This document shows positions 30,354-40,705 of a stretch of 64,000 nucleotides of DNA, piece by piece. Where the stretch lies: contig CM077667.1 of assembly GCA_039707655.1 (NCBI GenBank), positions 63,145,628-63,209,627 of the forward strand. The letters run 5' to 3'. A model generated the notes under the pieces. It ran no database searches. It saw only the letters and a list, made by a program, of their open reading frames with translations, and was not told where the DNA came from. The first letter of the stretch is position 1; the number at the start of each line of letters is the position of its first letter. This DNA comes from Elymus sibiricus (lineage: Eukaryota; Streptophyta; Magnoliopsida; Poales; Poaceae). A program made the translations under genes and the position numbers.

Positions 30354-33300
30354 CTAGTCCCGGCGATCGCCCTCGACCCTCTTCACCTGGCTCACCCGAT
30401 CGACGATGGGCGCGACAAGCTCCTCGAGAGCCTTGACGTCCGCGTCCTTCGGCAAGCTCTTCAAGGCTTTGGAGAGGTCGATGCCAGGGTTCCTGTGCGC
30501 CACCTTCATCAACACCTTGCGGAGGACGAGCTGGCAGAGTTTCCGGGATTCGTCGGCCAGCTTGCTTGTCTGGTTCGCCTGGAGTAGCTTGAGGGCGTCG
30601 ACGAGCTTGTCGAAGAACATGGTTAGCCTGGCGCTTGAGGATATGTTGTCGTCGACAGAATATCCGAAGCCCGGCAAGTCCATGGCCTCCAGCTCCGCGC
30701 CAAGCTTCTCGGCGACGTCCGCCAGCCTGGCAGTCCAGAGCTTCACGCTAGAAGTGTACTCGTTGTGGGTGGTGGCGGCGTTCTGGAGCAACTCCCGTTC
30801 GTCGTGGAGGTCTTTGATAAGAGTCCTCTCGCGAACTCGGGCGGCCTCAAGAGACTCCTCCAGCGTGGATAGCTTCAGCTTCAGATCTTCAATGGAATCC
30901 TCGGCGGAGGAAAGCTGCTGGACCTTCTCGGACGCGGCAGCCTGCGTCTCCCTCGGGCTATGGAGAGCCTTGTCTCTCTTGGCCTCGAGTGCTGAGACCT
31001 TCTTGCCGTGGTCCTCGAGAGCGGCCTCCAGCTGCTTCGTCTTCTCCTCCAGCAAGTTCTTGGCGGTCTCCGCAGCTCCGGCAGCGTCGAAGGCCTCTTT
31101 GAGCTTGCCGGCATGGTCTTCAGTTAGAGCTCTGAGCATCTTCAAGTGTTTCTGCTCAAGCTCCTGGACCCGCCGTGTGACAAGACTTTCGAGCTCTTCA
31201 TCCTTGTTGCGAAGCTTGGCGGCAAGCGCCGCCTCGCGCGCGGCAAGCTCCTCTTCTTGAGCGTCAAGGCTGATGCGGCGCTGCGTCAAGAGGGTTTTGG
31301 CCGCGGCGGCTTGCTGGGCGGCCTCCTCCTGCGCGTTCTCGATGTCTGATTGCTTCAGCAGGAGGATGTTCCGCTCTTCCGCCAGCTGCTCCCGATAAAC
31401 GTTCAGCTCTTGGAGGGCCTCGCCGTACCAAGCCTGTGTCTCCGTGACGCGTTGTTGGAAGTCTCCTTCCGCTGCCTCGACGAGCGCTGCCCGGGAGTCC
31501 AGTTTCTCCTTCCGGGCGCGGTAGAGCGTTTGGAGCTTCCGATAGTTGTCATTCATGGCTTGAAGTAGCTGCTCCTCCTTGAGCTCACTGGCGGCGGCGA
31601 CGATGATTTCCCCGTCAAGGTGTTCTCCTTCAACCAGCTCTTCGATGTTTGCCGACCCTGGCATGCTGACAACGTTTTTGCCGGCCCTGATGTATTGGCT
31701 TGAGGAAGGGGCCTGGGACGACGAGGGTTGGTCTTCGGCAATTGAGGGCCCCACGGCAGTAGAAGCGCATGGCGCTCCTGCGGCGGAAGCGCCGTCAGTA
31801 TAGCCGCGGGTCTCCTCACCGGCTCCCTCGGCGGGCATCTTGGCGGCCTCCTCTTGCGCGGCCTTGGCGGCCTCAGCGGCAGCGGTCTTGGCGGCCTCAG
31901 CGGCAGCGGTCTTGGCGGCCTCAGCGGCAGCAGCCTCGGCGGCAGCAGCTTTGGCGGCCTCGGCGGCGGCATGCTTGGCGGCCTCCTCGGCAGCAACCTT
32001 GTCGGCTTCAGTGGCGGCATCCTTGGCAGTCTCTTCAATGACAACGTCAGTGTCCATGAGCTCTGTCAGAAGAAGATTGAAAGCCAAGGAATTGATTAAG
32101 ATGAAGCTGGGAAGGAAGTTCAAGAAGACAAAAAAAAACCAAAGCGACAAGAATTCTTTGGGGCAAGTAACTTTACCTGCGTCAAGGAAGGGGTTGCCGG
32201 AGCCTGCACTTGCCGGCCCCTCCCCTTCGTCGCGGTAGAGATTGCCCGAAGACTCGCCCCTGGGCGGTGTGGTCGACGGAGGTGGCATGGCAGAGGCAGC
32301 TCCCGCTGTTGCTTCTCGCTGTTGCTCCGCTCCTGCACGCCCGGAGATGTCAGCAGAGAAGATGCACACCCCGGCACGCGCCAGTGGGTAGTGAGTAGAA
32401 GACTCACGCTGGGGGCTGCGTTGAGGGCTGCATCGAGGGTTGCGTTCTGGGCTTGACTCCGAGCTGACGAGAACCGTTTCCGGCGCGCCCGAGGTGCTTG
32501 CCGGCGGCTCGACGCTTGTTGAGGTCTTGGCCCTCTTCGCCATCCTCTGCGCCAGAGTCTCCGTATCCCTGAGGAGGCAAAAACAGAGCAAGTTAATCAA
32601 GCAAAACTAGAAGGATAAGAATCAAGGCTGTGGCGGGACTCTTACTCTTCTTCTTCTTCCTCGGAGCTGATGGCGGAGAGGTCGAAGCCGACCCCCGCCG
32701 CAGTTCCTGACGGGGGAGGAGGAGGATTGGTCCTGGGCCGCTTGGCAGCGGCAGTTTGCGGTGCGGCCTCGCCGGCCGCCCCTTTGCCGGAAGCCTCGCT
32801 GCTTGAGGAAGGTTGGCGGGCTGGAGCGCCAGTGGCGTCCTTCCGGAGGACGCGCCTCTTCCTGTGTTGAAGAGCTAGGGGCTCTTCCTCCTCCTCTTCT
32901 TCCTCTTCGGCGGCGCCTCCGGCAGAAGAACTCCCGGTAGCGGCTCCACTCGGCTCCCCGGCAGCCTGACCTCGCCCGGCAAGATCTTCCCGCAGCAAGT
33001 CCTCGCCTTCGCTGGACTCAGTGCTGCCGGCTTCTTCGGCAAGGTTCGCCTCTTCCGCCCTGCTGGCGATGTAGACGAGCTCCTCCTCCGTGGTGGCGCG
33101 GACAAGGTTCTCCCCGCGGATGGCCTTCTCCGTCAAGTTGTCGAAGAACGCCAGCGCCTGCTCCGCGGACGGCTCGATCCACCTCTCGTCGATGCTATGG
33201 GCATTGAGCACCGGCATCATGGCGATGATGGAGGTTAGCGACGAGTTGTTGCATAGTGGGACGACGCCTGCCGGCAAGTCTCCCACTGCTCCAGATTTGA

Positions 33301-34153
33301 ACAGCTGTTGGCAGAGGGCCGCGTGCCCTATGGCTGTCAGATCATTATCCAGCCCGGGCCGCACCCTCATGACGTCGGCGGCGTTCGCGTACTCCCAGGC
33401 AGGGCGCCCCTTGTTCTGCAGTGGGGCGATGCGCCGGCGAAGGAAATCTGAAGCAATCATCTCCAACTTCAGCCCGGCAGCCCTGAGGCGCAGTATCCTG
33501 GTGATGGCGATGGTGAGCTTGCTGTCGTCAGGGTCCGCGGCGCCCCAATCCTTGCCGCGGACCACCTTCTACTTTCGCACCTCGCAGAACGGTTTGGGAT
33601 CCTTTTCCCAAACCCAGCACCACTTGCCGCGCCACTCATCCCATCTCTCGCGGTAGAGCCCCTCTGGGTACGTCTCCTTGGTTGCCGTCCTCGGAATCCA
33701 AGCGATGCTGCCGGAGAGGGCGTCGCCCTTTTGGATGCGGGGGTAGAAGTAATGCCGGAAAAGTGCAGTGCTCGGGATGACCCCAACGAAATTCTCGCAA
33801 AGGTGCGCGAAGACGGACATACAAGTCACGGCATTCGGCATGAAATCTAGCAGCTGGAAGCCGTAGGTGAGCATGATATCTACGAAGAAATCCGAGTACG
33901 GAGGACAGAGGCCGCACCAGAAGTAATCGGCAAAGAAGGGATAATCTCCTGGCTCTGCCCTACGAGAAGCTACACTCACTCTGGTGGCTGGATGCGCCGT
34001 GGTCTCAGTCGCCCATGCGAACTGGTACCTCTTCTTCAAGGTCTCCGCATCAAGCGTCGAGGGGAAGACAGCGCGTTCCTTCCGCATCTTCGCCAACCTG
34101 CTCTCCGCGGCGGCCGCTTCCGCCGCCTTGCCCTTGCTCGGCTTAGGCGGCAT
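30354..34153 (-). CDS. Antisense intron-containing gene of the Gypsy element (coiled-coil protein)
   Basis: Minus-strand exons proposed from splice consensus and frame: 34153-32646, 32568-32408, 32332-32177, 32062-30354. The start ATG (MPPKPSKG) follows a TATA-like box. The first exon carries the 'putative gypsy-type transposon' domain (PFFADYFWCGLCPPYSDFF, CENFVGVIPSTALFRHYFYP, WVWEKDPKPF), then an acidic/proline tail. The last exon encodes an alanine/glutamate heptad-rich coiled coil (AAEEAAKHAAAEAAKAAA, then about 300 residues such as LEEKTKQLEAALEDHGKKV). One in-frame TAG lies at 33566-33568; the 9.3-kb copy has CAG there. The first intron is needed to leave the frame that otherwise stops at 32642. 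The other two are multiples of three without stops, so they are optional. Antisense frames here are known for Tat elements; the protein's function is unknown. Confidence 0.65.
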
Positions 34154-34316
34154 GGTGGCTATGGAGGTGGGCGCTGAAGACGTCGAGAGCACGGTGGAGG
34201 AGGGTGGAGGGAGACAAGCTCTGCTTTGGGCGCGAGGAAGAAGACGACGGCGACGGTTCTGAGATTGAGATTGGAAAGGCGGAGGGGGGTAAATGAGCAG
34301 TGCCCTCTGCGATTCC

Positions 34317-34327
34317 CTTTTTATGGG
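34317..34327 (-). promoter_or_regulatory. TATA-like box of the Gypsy antisense gene
   Basis: CCCCATAAAAAGG on the minus strand, about 165 bases before the antisense ATG and about 210 bases inside the 3' LTR boundary. The same box exists in the partial copy near 10092-10102. Confidence 0.45.
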
Positions 34328-34539
34328 GAAGGCACGAGGCAGGCTCTTTACCGCCCGCTTTTTGCAGCGGAGTTTCCGCCCACGTCTCCCACGACGCGCG
34401 ATTAATGCGCATAGTGGAGGGGCGTGGTAAAAGAGATAATGATTACGAGCAGTTATTCCCTGCCACGCGTGCCCGTGCACTGTTTTGGGCCTAGCCCAAC
34501 AGGCCTGGCACCCGTGTATGGCCTAGGCCCGGGGGCTCC

Positions 34540-35424
34540 TGTCGGTGTACTAAAGTATGGGTCTTTTTAGTACCCCTTACTTGTGCACGGGCAGTTGTAG
34601 CCGTACCGCGGCAAGCCTTGCCGGGGAATAGCTAGGAGTAATCACGAGACTAAGATGCCAAGGAAACGTTCAAGTCAACGACTAGACAGAAGACCAAAGG
34701 GTTGCGGAGGCCCGGCAAGACCCTTGCCGGCAAGGCCTCTAGCCCGGCAAGACCCTTGCCGGCAAGGCCTCTAGCCCGGCAAGACCCGGTCCCGGCAAGC
34801 CCCGGGCCCGGCAAGGATTCGGTCCCGGCAAGGCTCTGCACAGTGCAGCGCTATCGCTCCAGTGCAGCGGCCAGCCTTGTCGTTTAGGGCTTGTCCTCAT
34901 GGTGACGTGGCGTAATGCTGGCCACGAGATGCTTAAGCGGTGCTGATGGGACGGCTTCTTTTGCCCATCCCCTGTAAAGCTTTTCCAAGCCCGAGACGCT
35001 AAGGGACACCTCGACGGACACCTCACGGTGCATTTAATGAGTTTGTCCTAAGCCGTCAGGGTTAGGTATGATAACACTGTGGTAACACTGTAGCTACTTT
35101 CCACCTCATGCCTTATCTCGTACGCCACTGTGGTAGCCCCTTTGACTTATATAAAAGGAGGCCCGAGGCGTACAGAAGGGGGGCTTCGGAAGCCCATTCT
35201 GCATGCATAGCTATGGAATATTGTAGCTCCCAGAACTTGGCCTAGGACATCCACGATAATACAATCAAAGCAGGAGTAGGGTTTTACGCATTCGTGCGGC
35301 CCGAACCTGGGTAAATCCCCGTGTGCTGTTCGTTAGTTCTGCTCTTTGTGCAATCCTCTCCCCTTGCCGAACCGTAAAGGGATCCGCTCGATAGCGATCC
35401 CATAGGTGTTCGTTTCCCACGACA
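34540..35424 (+). repeat. Gypsy 3' LTR (885 bp)
   Basis: Nearly identical to 10315-11200. In the CCCGGCAAG array a different unit is duplicated from that in the other LTR. It ends CGACA and is followed by the target duplication CGGTG (35425-35429). Confidence 0.92.
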
Positions 35425-36316
35425 CGGTGCAACGGTCTGCATATGGATATCATGTCATCATTGCTCCGGTCCAGGTGGGCCTAGATCTACGTTCTCCAAC
35501 GTTCATGTCTCGCCGATGCCCCCCCTCCCCCCCTAACAACTCCAGCCCCGACGCTCCAGAAGTTGTGCCCTTTCCGGCTTCTTGGCTCATCGGCCCTTTG
35601 GCGGTTCTGACTTTGTTGGTCTAGATCTGCGATCTCTCCATATTTCGGCTCGTCGACGTTGTCAACTGCCATTGCATCCCGTGTGCTGGGCTGCTGGCTC
35701 TCTACGCCCCGTCGTCGCCTCTCGAACCCCGACCGCCACCACTTGCCTTGCCCCTCCTCTTCCCGATCCAATGCTCGCGCGTCTGGTGGCGTTTGTTTTC
35801 ACCCTTTGACGGCGGGAATAGCTACCCTCACGGTAATGGCGGCCCCAGCATGCGACCTACTCCCCGTCTTTGGATCATGTCCCGATAGATTAGGGATTGT
35901 TCGGACATAGGCCAAGATGAGATCTCTGCTCGACTTGTTGATACTGCCAGCGGCGACACCTGTGGGTATCGTCCCCATCTTGGAGGCGCTACCACAGTAT
36001 TTCTCCATGATCCTCTTCGAGCACTGGTGAAAACCCCAGTTCTGGTTCCTTAGATCGGATGACGATGTCACGGTGTCGTTCCCCTTTATGAAGGTGTCTT
36101 CTTGATTGCTCGTAGCTTGGCCTTGCTGGATTTTGAGATTTGGGACATCGTTTTCGTTCGAATAGTTTATCTTGGCAAGGGTAGTTTAATGATGTGTTGT
36201 AGATTATGTTTGGGACATCGTTTCCGTTCGAACACTGTCTTGTGGTTGTGCCATGTGATGTACCCTCCCTTTGTTCTCATTTCAACTTCTTTTATCAATG
36301 AAAAATACGCAAAAAA

Positions 36317-36535
36317 GCAGCATTATTAAAACACCCGGAAAAAATGTTGTGGAAATAGAAGCTACTCCCTCCGTCCCATAATATAAGAGTGTTTTTACAT
36401 GAGAGAGTGTAGTGTCAAAAACGCTCTTATAGTGTATTGTCAAAAACGCTCTTATATTACGGAACGGAGGGAGTAGCTCTTACATGCATGAGTGCTCCCA
36501 AATGGTCAGCTGGAGTATTCTACTTATAGTTCATA
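36317..36535 (+). repeat. Right part of the split noncoding copy (B)
   Basis: Continues the homology to 5325-5430 (CACCCGGAAAAAATG, GTGCTCCCAAATGGTCAGCT, GAGTATTCTACTT) after the nested stack. It is itself split by a Stowaway MITE. Confidence 0.7.
36365..36473. mobile_element. Stowaway MITE
   Basis: 109-bp foldback with CTCCCTCCGTCCCATAATAT and ...ATATTACGGAACGGAGGGAG ends and TA on both sides. It is absent from the parallel copy near 5370-5380. Confidence 0.9.
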
Positions 36536-36871
36536 CTTAGTCGATTTATACAGTAGGCGCATCGAATTTGGGATATTTATGTTTCTAGCAATATTTTGGG
36601 TATTTAAGGACCTGAGATGCCAGGTAATAAACCGGTAAGTGAACATGATGGAACTCTCTGACAACAGAATAATAGACTGCAGAGCACCTGGTTGCAGGCA
36701 ATAATGCAAGACACTCTGTGGGCTCTGCTCCTCTTCTCTCTCCCCTTCCAGCCTTCTTCCTACAAATACAAAAGGCACTGCTCACTTTCTTCACTCGGCC
36801 ACGTTGGAATTGAAATTCTATTTGCAGAATTACATTGTTATATGTTCATCTGCTGTTCTTCATGGATTGCA

Positions 36872-38555
36872 GGCCTACAAAGACAGAGTAGGATGGTGGT
36901 GGGAGCGCTCAATGAAGATTCTTGGTGGAGCACCAAAGATGGCAGACTTGCCTTCCTGACCAGTGTGCTCGAGCCCGACGCGATGCGCAGCGCACGCACT
37001 AGGGGAGACCTGCCCCTCAGGTTCCTGCAGGTAAATCAAAACTCAAGTTGGTGGTTGTCAATGTAGGAGATATGCACATGATAACAAAGATATGTTTCAT
37101 TTCTTGTACAAACAAAGTTGGTGTTTCTTACTATGCTATCCTATTCCTATCAGAATCATTTTCTATGTGTTGAAAGTCGCTATTTGTCTAGCGTTTATTC
37201 CATTGTTCTGAGTTCTGATGGTGATTGGTACAGAGATTGCTTACATGAAGACAAAGACATGCATTCCCATTTTTAGAAACCAATAGTTTACCTTTTAAAA
37301 TGTTTTTAGTTGCTCCTATTACAACTGCTAAACTGCCATCGCCCCATCAAAAACAAAAGATTATCCATAGGATGTGTGTTGAATGAAATAGAGAGCATGA
37401 GGATGATCCACAGCATCTGTATTGTACGGGGCAACAAGAGCCCACTGGAGGTTGCAACTGAAGTGGCAAAAGAAGCTGATGAGTACAAAGGATTCAACCT
37501 TACACTAGCTGATCTAACCAGGAATGCCATGGTCTATGTGTCAAAGTGGCCAAAGGGGCGGTCTGCGACGATTCAGGTCGTCACACCAAGACTCCATATG
37601 TTATCCAGTGCAAGGCTAGACAGCCCTTGCCAGATGGTAACAGAAGATCTTACAAGTTGATAGAATTCCCAGAGTGCCACAGAAATACAAGTGCACATGA
37701 TGCTGTTATTTGATAAAATACTGGAAGAACATCAGTAGCAAGCTAGCGATGTTGAATGTCCAATGAGGTGTCCTTTGTTGATTTTACTTGTACTGCACTA
37801 AGAATCCTAAAGGAGACTTTTGAGCTGGAAAAGATGTGAGAAAGCACCATGAAAGCCATTTCAAGTACTTCCCTAGTTATAGAGGGCAGTGCATTTAACT
37901 CAATTAGTAGCACTGCATGTACAAGCAGCAAGACAGGAGTAGATAGCACATGATTGCAAGCCACTCTGTCTTAGGGACATTCAGTATACTATAAGAATCT
38001 GCCCAAGGAATGCAGTGCAGATAATTTTTCATCCTTGCATATATCGCTTCTAGGCAATTCGCCTCGGTAAAAACTTCAGGGAGTTTTAAGGAAGCATGGT
38101 GATGATGAAGTTGAAGCAAAGGATATAGCTGACAGACTAATGACTGACACCACAAGGGCTGATAAAGATAGGCTGCCAAACACCGGTTGTGATCCCAACT
38201 GGGAGCACGGTCTGAGCTCCATCTTCATCGAGGTGCAAACTGACAAAGTGAGCATAAAATCTTTGACTTAATTGCAGTTCACAAGTACATTCAGAGTTGA
38301 ATTATCTGAAAAAATATGCCTATTAACCACTAAAATAGCACGTAGATGTTCTAGTACAGAACCCTATATCGAGACTGCAATGCTATATTTATTTACATTT
38401 TTTCACATGTTTCTGTTTTTGCTAAGGGCCGGGCTCTATGGGACAAGGAGCACAACAGTTCTTTCAGTGAACTATGGTGGAGAAGCTAGCTTATATGAGA
38501 AGTGCCTCGAGAGTGGTATATGGAAGGACCACACACGGTGCATTTCCAGATAGAG
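36872..38555 (+). pseudogene. TANGO2 / NRDE-family protein pseudogene
   Basis: Four exon-like blocks lie in order: about 36874-37030 (..TKDGRLAFLTSVLEPDAM.., RGDLPLRFLQ), 37422-37637 (NKSPLEVATEVAKEADEYKG, ADLTRNAMVYVSKWPKG, LHMLSSARLDSP), 38052-38249 (LGKNFRE, TDTTRADKDRLPNTGCDPNW, GLSSIFIEVQT) and 38428-38551 (LYGTRSTTVLSVNYGGEASL, ESGIWKDHT). These follow the plant TANGO2-like (Ser/Thr-rich, Golgi organisation/heme-trafficking family) layout. Damage: an early in-frame stop and missing residues in block 1, loss of the AG acceptor before block 2 (reads CGG), a one-base deletion in block 3, and a two-base insertion near the end of block 4. The N-terminal exon (normally starting MCIAxWxW) was not found. 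It is a decayed host gene copy. Confidence 0.8.
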
Positions 38556-39238
38556 TAGCCAATGCGCACCTAAAGGCGGATGCCTCAAATAGGAAGAAAG
38601 AATGAATAGCTACCATCGTGCATGCTGTTATTTCCACAATAGCACTTTAAGATCACATAATGATATCTAATTATGGCGATTAAATTATTTACCGTGCATG
38701 GATTTATCAATTCAGAGACAGATCCAGTCAAATTGTTGAATATATATACATAATAATAATATGATATGTGTATTTACAGACTTCATGTTGCCACCTTTGT
38801 CTATGATCATGCATGCTTTACTACAGACATTATACCTTCAGTTCTTCAATACAGTAGATATTGACTCTGATGTTTACTAAATGTATAGTTAAGACCTGAA
38901 TGTGTTCAAGAACTAAACACTGAAACTATATAAGTTAAAAACTTTCTGCCCAATATTTGAAGAAAATGTGTCTAGTGTACCTCATTTCTTCAAGAGGCTG
39001 GAGTGCGGTGGTCATTCAGAGGTTTCTAGTCCTGCAGTCCTTGAGAAGGCACAGAAAAAGACCAGTCCAGAGCATACCATAATATGATGTCTGCACTCTG
39101 CAGTCAGATACAGTTGTATGGATATATGTATGCACCATTTCTAGAAATCTTTCCAATATGCACAAGAGTACCGGCACATGATTGCAATAAGATGAGAAGT
39201 TACACATCACCAATAGGGGTACAGAGAAATATTTAGCT
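38556..39238. other. Intergenic between the TANGO2-like pseudogene and Sen2
   Basis: AT-rich. The right part probably includes the 3' UTR of the minus-strand Sen2 gene. No other feature was seen. Confidence 0.5.
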
Positions 39239-40120
39239 TTATTGCCGCAATCTCAGCTTGCATACAAGTAGGCTAGAAAGAACTGTGAAGCCTAGTATTA
39301 CACCCCAATAGTTGAAAACTAAAGTTTCTCCTCTGCGATCTTGTTCTTCCTTGTATGCTTCTTCTCTGCACGGTTCACATCGCTGCTCACGGCGCTGCTG
39401 GGCTATCCACCTTGTGACAGTTCTTTCATGAACAACCAGTTGTTCCAAACAATCCGGGGATCTCAGTTCACAGACATCGCCGGAGATTGTCAGGACCAGC
39501 AGAGTCTTGGCCACGCTGCCAGAAGCTCGGAGTGCGCACAGCAGATCAGACCACACCTTCAGGCGGCCACACCGACCGCCGAACCCCAACCCTTCCGGAA
39601 CCACAACCACAGCAAACTCCGAGTGGACGAGCGCTGGGTGATGACGGTAAGCGACGAAATCTGTGCCATACTGCAAACCTGACCGCACTACCCAGTTCTT
39701 CGACCTGAGATGCGCGTACGCCTTGTACATCTCGGGAAATGACTCCGACGCGGAGCATAAGTGATCCCACAGCTCCCCTTGGCTCATCAGATCATCCTTG
39801 CTCGCCGACTCAACCGCGATGCACCTCAAGGCATGGAGAAGGTAGAAGACCTCCTCGGCGCCCAGCTGGAACCACTGTTTCTCGGCTCCGGCGTTCTCCA
39901 GTGCCCGGCCAAAGGCGGCGCGACTCAGAAGCGCGGCTTGCTGCGGGTTCACGCCGAGAATCGCATCCCCGCCCCCCCTAGATAAAGTTGCCACAAGGTT
40001 TGATCCTTTCATTGAAGACTGGAGCTTGGCAACAATGGTTGACATGGGTTGGGCTGCTGCCAGAGCTGCGAAATCCCTGCCGTCTTTGCCCTTCTTCCAT
40101 CTTGGACCGGACATGTCCAT
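39239..40120 (-). CDS. SEN2: tRNA-splicing endonuclease subunit Sen2
   Basis: A 293-residue coding exon. The start at 40120 (MDMSGPRWKKGKDG) follows a 3' splice site (TGTTCCCAG), and a GC-rich untranslated exon lies upstream (about 40284-40500, donor CAG/GTTCGT at 40283). The N-terminal half matches plant Sen2 (KQWFQLGAEEVFYLLHALRC). The catalytic tRNA-intron endonuclease domain spans about 132-235: YGTDFVAY with Tyr158, His166 in LVHSEFAVV, and Lys205 in SVAKTLLV, the Tyr-His-Lys triad that cuts pre-tRNA at the splice sites. It works in the nuclear (or, in yeast, mitochondrial-surface) tRNA-splicing complex with other Sen subunits. The C terminus has a hydrophobic stretch (about 268-287) like a membrane anchor. 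No disabling change was seen. Confidence 0.9.
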   Translation of the reverse strand: MDMSGPRWKKGKDGRDFAALAAAQPMSTIVAKLQSSMKGSNLVATLSRGGGDAILGVNPQQAALLSRAAFGRALENAGAEKQWFQLGAEEVFYLLHALRCIAVESASKDDLMSQGELWDHLCSASESFPEMYKAYAHLRSKNWVVRSGLQYGTDFVAYRHHPALVHSEFAVVVVPEGLGFGGRCGRLKVWSDLLCALRASGSVAKTLLVLTISGDVCELRSPDCLEQLVVHERTVTRWIAQQRREQRCEPCREEAYKEEQDRRGETLVFNYWGVILGFTVLSSLLVCKLRLRQ

Positions 40121-40133
40121 CAGCTGGGAACAC

Positions 40134-40500
40134 AGGAACACACAGGCCTTGAAGATTTTTAAGGAAAGTACACAGGGAAATGTCAATTCGTGCTAGCTAC
40201 TTGTTATTTTTGGTATGGCAGTGCTCGAATTTCTCGTGCTGATGATTCGTGCTCCAGCGGAAGAGCGGGGTGTCGGGACGAACCTGAGGCGGGGCGGAGA
40301 GGAAGAGGAGGCGGCGGCGGAGACGCGCGAGGGCCAAGATGCTGCCGCCGAGGGGCGACGGCCGGAGTACGGGACGTGCCGGCGGCGGCACTCGGGGGAT
40401 CCAGGCGCCGGCGTTGCTCTCTCCTCTGGCTTTGCGGCGGCGGCCGCCGGCACGGGGAGGGAGGAGGGAGCTCTCTGCGTCAACTTGCCCTTCTTTCGCA
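40134..40500 (-). other. 5' untranslated exon and leader intron of Sen2
   Basis: Minus-strand GC-rich sequence (about 40284-40500), then a GT-AG intron (about 40283-40130) ending just before the Sen2 start codon. GC-rich 5' exons are usual in grasses. The exact transcription start is not visible. Confidence 0.55.
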
Positions 40501-40705
40501 CAGATCGACCAAGCGGGCCGGCCCGCTCAAACTACTGTAGCGACTGGGTCGGGTTAGCCATGCCTGATTTTCCTTCCCTGTTTTCTCAAGTTTTCTAAAG
40601 TTTTTTTACTGCCATATATGCATGTGCGTTGCAACGGATGAAAAAAAGTTCATTTCATGTTCCATATTTCATGCGTTGGAGGGACCCCCTCTGTTCGGGG
40701 AGGCA

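Larger units (their letters stand above)
9105..35424 (+). mobile_element. Composite Gypsy (Tat lineage) retrotransposon with three LTR pieces
   Basis: Order: LTR stub (9105-9123), partial internal region (9124-10314), full LTR (10315-11200), full internal region, full LTR (34540-35424). The outermost ends carry the same 5-bp target duplication, CGGTG, at 9100-9104 and 35425-35429. The two full LTRs differ by about ten substitutions plus a swapped short tandem-repeat unit, so the insertion is young. A CACTA element (18061-29754) is nested inside. Tat-lineage membership follows from gag-pro-RT-RNaseH-INT order, a second archaeal-like RNase H and an antisense reading frame between integrase and the 3' LTR, all known for the Ogre/RIRE2/Grande group. 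Confidence 0.9.
8619..36316 (+). mobile_element. Probable non-LTR (LINE/SINE-like) insertion, later split
   Basis: The two outer pieces, 8619-9099 and 35430-36316, together make about 1.4 kb. The right piece ends in TTTTATCAATGAAAAATACGCAAAAAA, a short poly(A)-like tail preceded by the ATCAATGAAA motif common near 3' ends of grass LINEs. The flanks carry diverged copies of one motif (CAGCATGTTAAATAC at about 8604-8618, CAGCATTATTAAAACAC at about 36318-36334), as expected for a target-site duplication. No reverse transcriptase is present. The GC-rich left piece has a 5'-UTR-like or ORF1-like look, but no family was recognised. Confidence 0.5.

Noticed and set aside
35487..35910. Overlapping frames in the right piece of the non-LTR insertion
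   Set aside because: Several overlapping frames on both strands with no family resemblance; the segment ends in a poly(A)-like tail.
39239..40186. Longer Sen2 start at 40186
   Set aside because: The extra 22 codons read across a consensus 3' splice site (TGTTCCCAG) and do not match Sen2 N termini; the ATG at 40120 was chosen.
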